This document shows positions 47,080-57,840 of a stretch of 64,000 nt of DNA, piece after piece (position 1 is the stretch's first letter; every line of letters begins with the position of its first letter). The notes below the pieces were generated by a model. It had not been told where the DNA came from. It made no database searches and saw nothing but the letters and a program-made list of their open reading frames with translations. The stretch is from Vicia villosa (Eukaryota > Streptophyta > Magnoliopsida > Fabales > Fabaceae). The DNA lies in NCBI RefSeq assembly GCF_029867415.1, contig NW_026705730.1:248001-312000 (forward strand). The letters are read 5' to 3'. Position numbers and translations under genes: made by a program.

Positions 47080-47675
47080 AACTTCAACCTCTACTACACT
47101 GATAGAGAACTTATTGTCTATCACTACTGGGATGAAGATGTCTTGAAAAACTACTCTTTCATGGAAGCCTTTAACTTTTCCATATTGAAGGAATTTGTAT
47201 TTAAGAATCCTCAAGAGAGGTACCTGAAACTAGTGAAAAAGTTCTATGCCAATCTTTCTTACAAATATGGGATCATCAACTCTGAGGTCAAGAAACACCT
47301 TATCACCCTGTCTCTTGAAGATTTTTCTCAAGTGTGCAACCTACCCTTCATGGAGCAATATTATGATTAAATGGGTCTTGAATATAATGAAATTAATTTC
47401 GACATTCGTGCCCAATATCTTCTCAGTGATCCCACTTCTGGAATTCCAACTCCTTTCAACGTTGGCCTCATTCACCCAAATAGTAGATTGATTCACTACA
47501 CAATGAATCATGTTCTTTTACCAAGGAAAGGTAACTATAGCACCATCCTAAAATCATACATCCCTGCAGTTTGGTACTTGGAAAATCAAATTATGAAAAA
47601 TTGGGGAGATGTTGTTCTTCACCACATGCTAGATACCAAAAGGAAAACAATAGTATTTCCTACTAAAAGCTCAAA
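47080..47675 (+). pseudogene. Plant transposon-protein domain fragment (Transposase_32-like)
   Basis: An open frame with one TAA at 47368-47370 encodes phrases of a domain widespread in legume retroelements: VKKFYANLSYKYGIINSEVK, FDIRAQYLLSDP, RLIHYTMNHVLLPRKGNYS and NWGDVVLHHMLDTKR. Despite the family name its function is not established. It runs without a stop into LTR-homologous sequence at about 47675-47775. Confidence 0.6.
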
Positions 47676-47982
47676 TGTGATACTCCGGGTCTTATTATTT
47701 GGTTGGAAGTCACCATTTTCTTTGTATAAGGTGGTTCGTGAGTATTTCCTACTTAAAGCTATGAACGTTTATTAGATACTATCAAGATTAGTCCGTGGGG
47801 AGAGGAGTAGATCCTTTTGTTTTTGATCGAACCTCTATAATTCTCGGTGTTCTTTCTTTCCCTAAACTTTTTACTTTCCACATTTTATTTTGTATAATTT
47901 ATTTCCTTTTGTTTTTCAAAACCACATTTTTCTGAACCACATAATGCATCCCCCTCTTGTGTGTGAAGCCACATGTCCAACA
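47676..47982 (+). repeat. Partial LTR of old copia family
   Basis: Homologous to 44370-44707 and ending with the same CATGTCCAACA. The bases after it (AAGGTGGATG) are not a primer-binding site, so this is a fragment or solo LTR end. Confidence 0.7.
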
Positions 47983-48006
47983 AAGGTGGATGATCTGCGT
48001 AATCCC

Positions 48007-48035
48007 AATCGATTAGCATGTTTTGGAAATTGATT
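48007..48035. repeat. AATCGATT/AATTGATT pair, 21-bp offset
   Basis: AATCGATT at 48007 and AATTGATT at 48028, offset 21 bp. A TATAAATA box follows at 48277-48284. Same layout as at 46850. Confidence 0.7.
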
Positions 48036-48373
48036 AGAAGAGCTTGGAACACATAATTTCATATCAAATCCAAGAAAAACTTGTTCTCCAAGCAAATCAA
48101 ATCTCAACATTTATGATGAACGTTTAAAATCTTGAAAAATCTGACGAACCTGTCTATTGGAGCCCTTAGCCAATTGATTGGCACACTCAATCTAGAAAGA
48201 TTTTTGTTTGATTTTCAATCACCATAATCCTTGTTGATTTTCCAAAAATACACGATCAAATCTTCATATGGCACGCTATAAATAGGTCTTCTCTCTCATT
48301 AATTCTTGCATCTTAAAATTCACCTCTTCTATTATTATCTTCTTCTGTGAGTTATTTTCCTATAAGTATCATC

Positions 48374-49120
48374 ATGGATTCCTCAAGTCAAAATCGTAGA
48401 GAAACGCCAAGAAGAAGTGTGTTCGACGTTGGACTTAAATCAAAAGCAAGAAGAAAAGATGACAATTTGAGCAAAGAAGTAAATTCATCCGTGCTACATG
48501 GAACCAAGCCTGTTTAACAGTCACAAACCCTATCATGAAATTTTTTTAATCCTCCCTCAAAAAGGTCTTTACACAAATACCAGATAGATCCCTCCCAAAC
48601 CTAGTAAGAGAATTTTATCTAATCCTAAGCTTTTTAGGAACCTCCCTAAGATCATCTGTTAGGGGAGTAGAAATAAACCTTCACAAAGATTACATTGGAA
48701 GAATCTTTGAGCTATCCTATATAGGAATGTCCTACACCTTGGGCAGACCCCTAATACTTAGGAACTTCAAACACTCCATAGCCATAAACAACCTAGTCAT
48801 AAATCCCATGGAAAAAAGAAAGTTCCCTTTAGATCAACCCATCTAAAACCAAAAATTTGGATTCTTCAATACATTCTGATTAAAATTCTCTTTCCAAGAA
48901 ACACAAACCATACATTTGTACTTAAGGATGATATTATACCACTTTGGCTCTTAACTTAAGAAATTCCAACAAATTTGGTAGAAGGAATCCTTAGTCACAT
49001 GATTTGATGGAAAGAGATCCCAACAGAAGGACTTTCCTATGGACCAATTATCACTAGGCTCCTAACTACCTTCAACATTGACACCATGGATGAAACTGAA
49101 GACTCTTCCGACCATTAGGT
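48374..49120 (+). pseudogene. Second Transposase_32-like remnant
   Basis: It begins with ATG at 48374 (MDSSSQNRRETPRRSVF) and, after a stop at about 48517, continues with LVREFYLILSFLGTSLRSSV, YIGRIFELSYIGMSYTLG and related pieces. These match the same domain type as 47080-47675 but come from a different part of it. Stops and frameshifts are present. Confidence 0.5.
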
Positions 49121-49133
49121 CACCCATACTACT

Positions 49134-49135
<2 letters not shown>

Positions 49136-49189
<54 letters not shown>
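49136..49189. repeat. (TA)n microsatellite
   Basis: About 54 bp of uninterrupted TA. Confidence 0.95.
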
Positions 49190-49192
<3 letters not shown>

Positions 49193-49719
49193 CTTCTCAT
49201 CAAGTATGGAGAAATTCAAGACGACTCGATAATTAAGAAAGATGATGATGAAGAATAACCAAAAGAAGATACCAAGATTGACAAAGTGTTGAGAATATAT
49301 CAAAGTTTAGCCGAGGACATGAAGAAAATCATGGGAAGAGATTGTGATGATTACAACATTGAATGAACACGGGTTATGTAATCATATGAATCTTCCATTT
49401 TGTTGCTCTTCTTTCGCAATAGTTAAATTCCACAAAATTTCCTTTTGTAATTTCAATTTCGTAATATTAACCTTTTGTAATTTTAATTCCAAATATTTTC
49501 AATTAATGAGTGATGTTTTCCTTCTATATATGTCTTAATAGCCTATGTTTGCATATTTATATCATCGCAATGCATCTTTATCCACATTTTTAATTTTGAC
49601 AAAGAGGGATAAGTATACTCTAAGGGGGAGTAGAGTATAGTCTATATTTAACTCAAGAGGAGTTTAATTACTCCAAACACATATGTGTTATTTCTTTCCA
49701 CCTATCCTAAGAGATGTAT
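49190..49719. other. Old copia 3' internal sequence, no ORF
   Basis: It ends with the phrases GGGGGAGTAGAGTA and TGTCATCATAAAAAAGGGGA typical of the region between pol and the 3' LTR in copia elements. No coding sequence is recognised. Confidence 0.45.
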
Positions 49720-49727
49720 TGTCATCA

Positions 49728-50125
49728 TAAAAAAGGGGATAATGTAGAACCTTGTTTTGTAGGTTAAATTAAAGTGATATACTGTCGTGGACATCAACTT
49801 TTGATGATGACAACTAATATTTGATAATGACAAATAAATGTCTAGAGTCGAGTATGAGCGGATGAAGCAGTTAAAGATGCAAACCAAACTATTAGAGTTT
49901 AATAATGGACTTGACTCTCTAATAATGGAAATCAAAAGAAATCTAAATCAAGCCTCATCTCAAGATATGTTAGGGTTTTGTTTTGAGAGAGACGTCTGTT
50001 ATGTAATGAAGCGAGAGATACTTTTGATTATATATAAATATTTAAGACCTTTCATCATAGTTGATAATACGAAACATGATGAAATGATTGCACTTTACAC
50101 CGCGGTTGATTATAAGAACCATGAT
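49728..50125 (+). repeat. 3' LTR start of old copia, truncated, with polypurine tract
   Basis: A polypurine tract AAAAAAGGGGA (about 49729-49739) precedes TGTAGAACCTTGTTTT at 49743, which matches the 5' LTR start at 42238. Homology continues through ACTTTTGATGATGACAACTA and the following 200 bp. The LTR is cut off before its 3' end by the CACTA fragment. Confidence 0.65.
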
Positions 50126-50129
50126 GATA

Positions 50130-50345
50130 TATAAGGTTAAGCCAATGTTGTCACGATAAATGGAATATTGTTGGCGTTGGGATTCGAATCCTTTCACTAT
50201 AGGTACATTTCACTACAGTTGTTAACTATGACCATAGTGAAATGTGTTTTAGTTAATAAAAAAACGCCCAAAAAAGAGTTATCATCACGGTTAAAAGGAT
50301 GACCATTGTAATATGGTGTTACGAAAAGTCTATTTTGTAGTAGTG
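50130..50345. mobile_element. CACTA transposon end fragment
   Basis: On the minus strand the sequence begins at 50345 with CACTACTACAAAATAGAC, the canonical CACTA terminus with its conserved following bases. Interior phrases such as ATGGTCATCC and AACCGTGATG are typical of subterminal CACTA sequence. An inverted-repeat phrase CATTTCACTA...TAGTGAAATG lies near 50206-50246. The opposite terminus is not visible. Confidence 0.6.
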
Positions 50346-50596
50346 TAGAACAATAATCAATATAGAAGATTGGAGAAACAAAATTAAAAGTCAATAAACA
50401 TGATGAATTTTTATTAAGTAGTTTGGTTAATGATGTTTTCCTCTGCGACTATAGAGCAACTATAATTTTTTTATTTATGTGATAAAATTAGGTTTAAAAT
50501 GTTACAAACAATATATATAATTCTACGACATAATTTATATTAATACTTTTGAATTACGCTACCGGAATCTACCGCCCCCACACTCAATGATCTTTC
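50346..50596. other. AT-rich spacer, nothing recognised
   Basis: No ORF or repeat end was recognised. Confidence 0.5.
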
Positions 50597-52552
<1,956 letters not shown>

Positions 52553-52561
52553 ATAATTGTA
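52553..52561 (+). repeat. 9-bp target duplication ATAATTGTA, left (MULE)
   Basis: ATAATTGTA directly precedes the left terminal inverted repeat and is found again, perfectly, at 57016-57024 right after the right one. Nine bases is the size made by Mutator-type transposases. Confidence 0.95.
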
Positions 52562-52625
52562 GAAAATTTCTTTACCCACCTCCCTATGGGGGTCACCCCC
52601 AGCGAAAAACCAAAACTATCCCTGC

Positions 52626-52779
52626 TTCGGAGATGCATTTTCGAAGTTTTTTTTTTAAAATTTTTTTTGACTTCGGAAATGCATCTCGGAAAACACCAAA
52701 AAAGTGGTGTTTTCGGAGATGCATCTCCGAAGTAAAAAAAGTTCAAAACCGTGAATATTTTCGGAAGTTCATTTCCGAA
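52626..52779. repeat. MULE palindromes upstream of the transposase
   Basis: TTCGGAGATGCATTTTCGAA (52626), TTCGGAAATGCATCTCGGAA (52672), TTCGGAGATGCATCTCCGAA (52712) and TTCGGAAGTTCATTTCCGAA (52760). The second and third are exactly 40 bp apart, and their 20-bp spacer is itself an inverted repeat (AACACC...GGTGTT). Confidence 0.95.
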
Positions 52780-52948
52780 AATATTGCTGCATATACAAAT
52801 TTCCCTCCTTCACTATTTCATCATTTTTCTCCAAAACTTTTCCAAACTCTCTCCAAAACCCAATCAATCTCCATCCATTTTTCGTCCTAAAATCAAGTTT
52901 CAAACCGTTGATCACGTTAAAGGGAGCATAGAAAGCTACAATTTCAGG

Positions 52949-53139
52949 TAAACATCACTCATTTCATCCCCTATTTCACTACATTGATTGAACAAATTTA
53001 TGCTGAAACTGAAATGGTCCGGAAGTTCATTTCCGAAATATATTACCTAACAAATTTCGGAAATGAACTTCCGAAATATGCCCTGGTAGTAAAAAAAAAC
53101 TGTTTTGGCCAACTTTTGATAATTTATTCATTTGTTAGG
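52949..53139 (+). other. Possible 5' leader intron of MULE transposase
   Basis: A donor-like AG|GTAAAC at about 52948 and an acceptor-like TTTGTTAG at about 53138 lie just before the transposase ATG at 53141. Two further palindromes (53018-53037, 53056-53075, starts 38 bp apart) lie inside. Splicing is inferred only from these signals. Confidence 0.35.
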
Positions 53140-53140
53140 T

Positions 53141-55897
53141 ATGGTGCATCCGGACAACATTGTGCAAGACGATGACGCAGTAGTTGTCAACGTTAATAAC
53201 GATCATGTTATCGACGTGAATCCTATGATCAATGCGGTTGATGTTCGGCAAGAATTTACAAATGATCGGAGCTTCGATAGTCGCGAACAATTGATTGATT
53301 GGGTTCGGAAGGAAGCTAGCAAACATGGATTTGGAATTGTTATTTTAAGGTCGGACAACAGAAATAGTAGGCGGAAAGCTTTCGTTGTTTTGAATTGTGA
53401 ACGGGGTGGGAGTTATGTACAATCAAACCGGGTGCTAAAACACGAGGACACGGGATCGAGAAAGTGCGGGTGTCCCTTTAAGTTGCGTGCTACTCGGAGG
53501 GTTAATGATTTGTGGCGGTTGACCGTAATTTGTGGAATTCATAATCATGCGTTGGATGTCAAGTTACACGAACATCCAATGGCGTGTCGTTTGTCCCGCG
53601 AAGAGAGGAATATGATATCGGACTTAACGATAGTCAAAGTGGCGCCTCGCAACATACTTACCGATTTGAAGCGTAAGAAACCGGATAGCGTTTCAAATAT
53701 CAAGCAAGTTTACAATGAACGGCACAATCTCAAAGTTTTGAATATGGGTCCTCGGTCGGAAATGCAACAACTTTTGAAACTATTAGGCGATAACAAATAT
53801 GTTTCAAGCTTCCGAACTTCCGAGGACAAAGTTACGGTGCGTGATATTTTTTGGACTCATCCTGAAAGTATCAAATTATTCAACACTTTTCCAACCGTTC
53901 TAGTCATGGATTCGACGTACAAGACAAACAAATATAGGCTTCCTTTTCTAGAGATAGTCGGTGTGACCTCGACGGACAAGACTTATTCGGTCGGGTTTGC
54001 TTTTTTGGAGTGTGAAAAAGAAGACAACTTTACATGGGCCTTGGGAATTTGCAAGTCTTTGTTAGTTGATCAAGAGGTTATGCCAAACGTCATTGTCACC
54101 GACCGGGACAATGCTTTGATGAATGCGGTCGATACCGTCTTCCCGACATCTACCGCGTTACTTTGCCGGTATCACATAACTTGCAACGTGAGAAGCAAGT
54201 TGAAACCCGCGGTTGGGACAAAAGATAGGTCGGATGAAAATGGTAAAGTTGTCAAAGCCGGTGTTGTGGTTGATAGGATAATGGCGGCATGGAGGGAAAT
54301 TTTGGATGCATACTCCGAAGAGGTGTATACCGAGAAATTGGTACACTTTAGGTCTTTGTATGGTTCCATTAAGACATTTTGTCATTATGTTGAATCCACC
54401 ATTCTTGACAAAGTTAGAGAAAAAGTCGTGTGCGCTTGGACAAATCGAGTTAGACATCTTGGTTGCACCACGACTAACCGAGTTGAATCCGCACATGCGG
54501 TTTTCAAGAGGTGGTTGGGTGATAGCAAGGGAGATTTGTGTCGGGGATGGGACACCATCAACCAAATGCTCCAAAATCAACACAATGAAATTCAAACATC
54601 GTTCGGTCGGAGCAAGACGGTTATGGAACACTGGTATAAGGGCCAAATTCTATTCTCCCAATTGATTTACAACATATCTCGAACGGGTTTGAATTTTTTG
54701 TTTCATGAAGCTAAGCGGTCGGAGACCACGGGGCCCGATAGTTCATTATGTGGGTGCACCATTAGAAAGACATACGGCCTTCCATGTGCTTGTATACTTG
54801 CAAAAAAGAAGAAGTTGAATTCACCAATACGCATGGATGAGGTAGCCGACCATTGGAAGAAGCTTCGTTTTGATGATTTTGACCTGCCGAAAGAAAATGA
54901 CTCCAAAATCACCATCTCCGACGTGTTGGAAGTGATAATGGAGAAGTTTGCAAAAGCGGATGACACAACGAAAATGCATATAAAAGAACAATTGCGAAAA
55001 ATCGCATTTCCGGAGACCACCGATTTGAAACTGCCATCTCAATCGGTTAAGACGAAAGGTGCACCGAAAAAGTCCAAAATTACACAAGATGACACGTCAA
55101 CAAAACGATCTCCTTCCTACTTTGAACATGTTGATGCATCGTTCCCGGATTCACCGACACCGAAGTCCAAGTGTAGTGGTAACAAAGGTGCCCGTATTTC
55201 GAAGCCACCTCGCACACCGCCGATAAAAAAATCACCCATTTTCTACATTGATGAGATGCCACTTTTTATGCACAAATATATCGATAACATCGTTGATGTT
55301 GGAGGAGACGGCAATTGTGGATATCGGGCCGTTGCGGGTTTGCTCGGTAAAGGGGAAAATAATCACACTTTAGTCCGACGGTAACTTCTTGCGGAGTTGA
55401 CTTCGTATCGGGACATCTACGGCCGACTATATGAAAATCAAGAAAAGTTTGCGAAAATTCATGATTCACTTGTTCCATCACTTACCGGTATCGCCCCGGT
55501 TTCGAAGTGGATGTCATTCTCCGATATGGGTCATCTAATAGCAAGTGCATATGATATTGTATGCGTCGATTTGACGAGGTTTGGACTAAGTGAGACTTTC
55601 TTTCCACTTCATAGTCGACTGCCATTGGACTCGTCGGGCCGGATCATATGCATCGGGTATCTACGATCGCGGCACTTCGTCCAAGTGTTTTTGAAACCGG
55701 GGTGTCCTATACCGGCTACTTGTTGTCAATGGACCGCACATCGTTTAAATGAGGCGGAGACTTGGCCGGATCCCTTCGTTTCAAGAATGGCGGAGTTTGA
55801 AGAAATGATGAGCCAAGAGCGTGAGCAAAATAGAGAGCGGTCGAAGAACGTGCCTATTTTGGACTTAGGATCCACCGATTGGTTCGGTGAATTTTAG
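53141..55897 (+). pseudogene. FAR1-type MULE transposase with C-terminal OTU domain, one internal stop
   Basis: From ATG at 53141 the frame runs to TAA at 55382-55384 (747 residues), and the same frame then continues to 55897, so about 918 codons are broken by one stop. Domains in order: FAR1-type zinc DNA-binding region (about residues 45-145: SFDSREQLIDWVRKEA, CERGGSY, CGCPFKLRATRR, HNHALD); MULE DDE transposase core with Asp in VMDSTYKTNKYRLP (about 257), Asp in VTDRDNAL (about 320) and Glu in TTNRVESAHA (about 449); SWIM-type zinc finger CGC...LPCAC (about 537-553, last ligand Cys rather than His); a basic Ser/Pro-rich linker; and an OTU-like cysteine-protease domain with VGGDGNCGYRAVAGLLG (about 718-734) and, after the stop, RSRHFVQVFL. 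The transposase part is intact. The stop removes the half of the OTU domain that carries the presumed catalytic His. OTU extensions occur in some plant MULE families. Confidence 0.93.
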
Positions 55898-56272
55898 TTC
55901 GTTCCGGATCGTTTTTTGTTTGCAATGACCATTTTTGTATGTATTGTTGTTTATCATGTAAAATCGGACCGATTCAATACATATATAATATAAGTATGTT
56001 TTATGTCATCTTTGTCTAATTTATGTTTAATGTGAATTCCATTTGTTCAATTTACACAACACACTAAGCAATCAACAAAATGCAAAATTTATGTCTGTTT
56101 CTGCATAATTCGGAAATGAACTTCCGAAATATACATCTCTGCCTCCAATTTTCGGAAGTTCATTTCCGAAAAGTTCCCTGAGGCAGGATAAGGTTTGTTG
56201 GGCCATCATTGCTCCAATAAATCTATAAATACTACACACTCTTCTTCATCCTCTTCACACCACAAAACACAA
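55898..56272 (+). promoter_or_regulatory. MULE intergenic region with palindrome pair and TATA box
   Basis: Between the two MULE genes. TTCGGAAATGAACTTCCGAA is at 56109-56128 and TTCGGAAGTTCATTTCCGAA at 56151-56170 (starts 42 bp apart). A TATA-like TATAAAT lies at about 56224, and the ATG of the small ORF at 56273. The arrangement suggests an independent promoter for the second gene. Confidence 0.6.
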
Positions 56273-56644
56273 ATGACACAAACCTACCCCCACCTAGCAT
56301 TCGTCTACTTTGAAACCGGCTACCCGATGTCGTTCCAATTTCGCTTCTCGCGCGACACGCCGTTTGCGGAGTTGATACCGTCGCTCAACACGCTTTTGTA
56401 CTATCCCGAGAATCGAAAGGTTGTCAAGCTCGAGTACCGCTCGCCATCGCTTAACGACGAGGGAGGCATTAAGTTCACACCTTTTGAGATCAAGAACAAC
56501 GAAGATTTAGCGGTTTTGTGGACAACGTTCGACCGATTTTCTTCTAAAGGCCCGATCGAGTTGGACGCGAAACTTCAAAGATCGGCAGACGACGTTATCA
56601 AAATGTTGACTCATCCCCACCTACCCGTGTTCAACAATATGTAA
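56273..56644 (+). CDS. Small MULE accessory protein, 123 residues
   Basis: The ATG at 56273 was chosen because it follows a TATA-like box by about 45 bp. The protein starts MTQTYPHLAFVYFETGYPMS and has FRFSRDTPFAELIPSLNTLL, VVKLEYRSPSLNDEGGIKFT and EIKNNEDLAVLWTTF. Its predicted pattern (two strands, helix, further strands) and the phrase order resemble the N-terminal PB1-like region often found at the start of plant MuDR-type transposases, here as a separate gene. This assignment is inferred from the pattern only. It has a GC-richer codon use than the surrounding host DNA, like the transposase. It lies on the same strand downstream of the transposase inside the element, so a role in transposition, such as a transposase partner, is plausible but unproven. 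Confidence 0.7.
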   Translation: MTQTYPHLAFVYFETGYPMSFQFRFSRDTPFAELIPSLNTLLYYPENRKVVKLEYRSPSLNDEGGIKFTPFEIKNNEDLAVLWTTFDRFSSKGPIELDAKLQRSADDVIKMLTHPHLPVFNNM

Positions 56645-56738
56645 CTTTAATTTTATGTAATATTATCGTTGTAATCTTCACCCGATTAAATAAAGCGAAG
56701 CGTTGTTGTTTTTCATTTTTCTTCTGTCCAGGCATAAT

Positions 56739-56947
56739 TTCGGAAGTTCATTTCCGAATTCCCCCAAGGGGGGTGCGTTCGGAGATGAACTTCCGAAAAC
56801 ACCACATTTTCTGAAAAAGTAACTTTATTTCGGAGATGCATCTCCGAAATCAATATTTTATATTAAAAAAAACACGTTTTCGGAGATACATTTCCGAAAA
56901 CACCTTTTTTTATAAAAAAAGTACCTTTTCGGAAATGAACTTCCGAA
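56739..56947. repeat. MULE palindromes, right subterminal array
   Basis: Five copies of TTCGGA-N8-TCCGAA begin at 56739, 56778, 56829, 56879 and 56928, i.e. 39, 51, 50 and 49 bp apart. Three centre forms occur: GATGCATC, AGTTCATT and AATGAACT. The last ends 46 bp before the right terminal inverted repeat. Confidence 0.95.
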
Positions 56948-57015
56948 ACAAGGGGTATTGTGGTAAATTCACCAGGGGTGGGCAAGAAGGTTAGGAGGTG
57001 GGTGAAGAAATTTTC

Positions 57016-57024
57016 ATAATTGTA
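57016..57024 (+). repeat. 9-bp target duplication ATAATTGTA, right (MULE)
   Basis: Perfect copy of 52553-52561. Confidence 0.95.
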
Positions 57025-57119
57025 TTAGAGGTTGAGAAATAAGTGTGTGTTAGAAGTCTCATATTATTTAGAAAAGTGGAAGTTAAATATTTTATAAGTG
57101 AGATGATCTATATACTTGT

Positions 57120-57405
57120 ACATACCAAAAAGATTTAGGCCGATTTAGGAACTCGGAGGCTGAGATTGGTAGCTATAGCAAGGAGGCCGACTCGTAGAGC
57201 TCAGGCGATCAGGCCAGAATATCACCCCTACTCTAGTATTGACCAAGTCGGAAAGAGCAGCAAATCAACACCTCGATCGCCGGCCATCCCTAGTCGGCTG
57301 TGACGGTTATAGATGCGAAGGGACGCCTGGGTCATTATGGCGGATGTTTTGCTCTATAAAGATGACGACGAAAGTTATGATTGCTGCCATTATTGGGCTC
57401 TCGAA
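57120..57405 (+). other. GC-richer LTR-like fragment
   Basis: The sequence with AACTCGGAGGCTGAGAT, GCTCAGGCGATCAGGCC and CGCCGGCCATCCCTAGTCGG is clearly richer in GC than its surroundings and resembles gypsy LTR sequence. No borders were identified. Confidence 0.3.
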
Positions 57406-57409
57406 AAGA

Positions 57410-57605
57410 AGATGTGTCTTATTTTCGGTAGCCTAACATATAAGAACTCCACATTTAAGCATGCTTAACTTGGAGTAGTATTTGGATGAGTGACCTTCTG
57501 GAAAGTTTCATAGAAAGCATGTGAGGGAGGACAAAACATGCTGAAATGACCCGTGTTGGTTTGTTAGGTCAGTCGATAATCCTGAAAGCAGTCTGAGGCG
57601 TTACA
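57410..57605 (+). mobile_element. Cassandra-type LTR with 5S rRNA-derived promoter
   Basis: About 57442-57505 closely resembles the 3' part of plant 5S rRNA, including the internal RNA polymerase III control region: AGAACTCC, TTAAGC, GCTTAACTTGGAGTAGTA and GGATGAGTGACCTTCTGG. The segment ends in GGCGTTACA at 57605, the usual Cassandra LTR end. It is not a functional 5S gene, because the first half of 5S is missing and there are several substitutions. The left border is uncertain, and no second LTR was found nearby. Confidence 0.7.
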
Positions 57606-57639
57606 GAAAACACATAATATTAGGTATTGAAATTCATTA

Positions 57640-57840
57640 TCACTAATACATTGATTCTCATTTCACTCGGTGACTTAGGCATTGAAGTGTTAACCTTGTA
57701 GGTTTTCGCCTGCTACTTCGCATCGAAAGTACTACTCCACTGCAGTTTGACCAAACTCCACCCTCTCATCATTTATTCCTAGTTCCAATTGAAGAGTGGT
57801 GTTGTCTATGTGAATCAACATCTAATTCCCATTAATTTGC
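57640..57840 (+). repeat. 5' LTR remnant of an old gypsy-like element
   Basis: CACTCGGTGACTTAGGCATT, GTGTTAACCTTGTAGG and the following CTCCACCCTCTCATCATTTA resemble 60555-60690 (GACTTATGCGTTAAAATACT, then CTCCACCACCTCATTATTTA) in the same order. This suggests an LTR pair about 2.9 kb apart. It is strongly diverged. Confidence 0.45.

Larger units (their letters stand above)
52562..57015 (+). mobile_element. Complete Mutator-like element with OTU-domain transposase
   Basis: A 4454-bp element with short terminal inverted repeats of about 22 bp (one mismatch: GAAAATTTCTT, then T or C, then ACCCACCTCC; left 52562-52583, right 56994-57015), flanked by perfect 9-bp duplications. It contains a FAR1/MULE transposase ORF extended by an OTU-type cysteine-protease domain, a second small ORF with its own TATA-like box, and about twelve 20-bp palindromes TTCGGA-N8-TCCGAA in the non-coding parts. 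The perfect duplications and only one obvious coding lesion suggest a fairly recent insertion. Confidence 0.95.

Noticed and set aside
54158..54646. 162-codon minus-strand frame inside the MULE transposase
   Set aside because: Shadow of the conserved transposase core on the opposite strand.
57442..57505. Functional 5S rRNA gene
   Set aside because: Only the 3' half resembles 5S, with several substitutions, and the segment ends like a Cassandra LTR.
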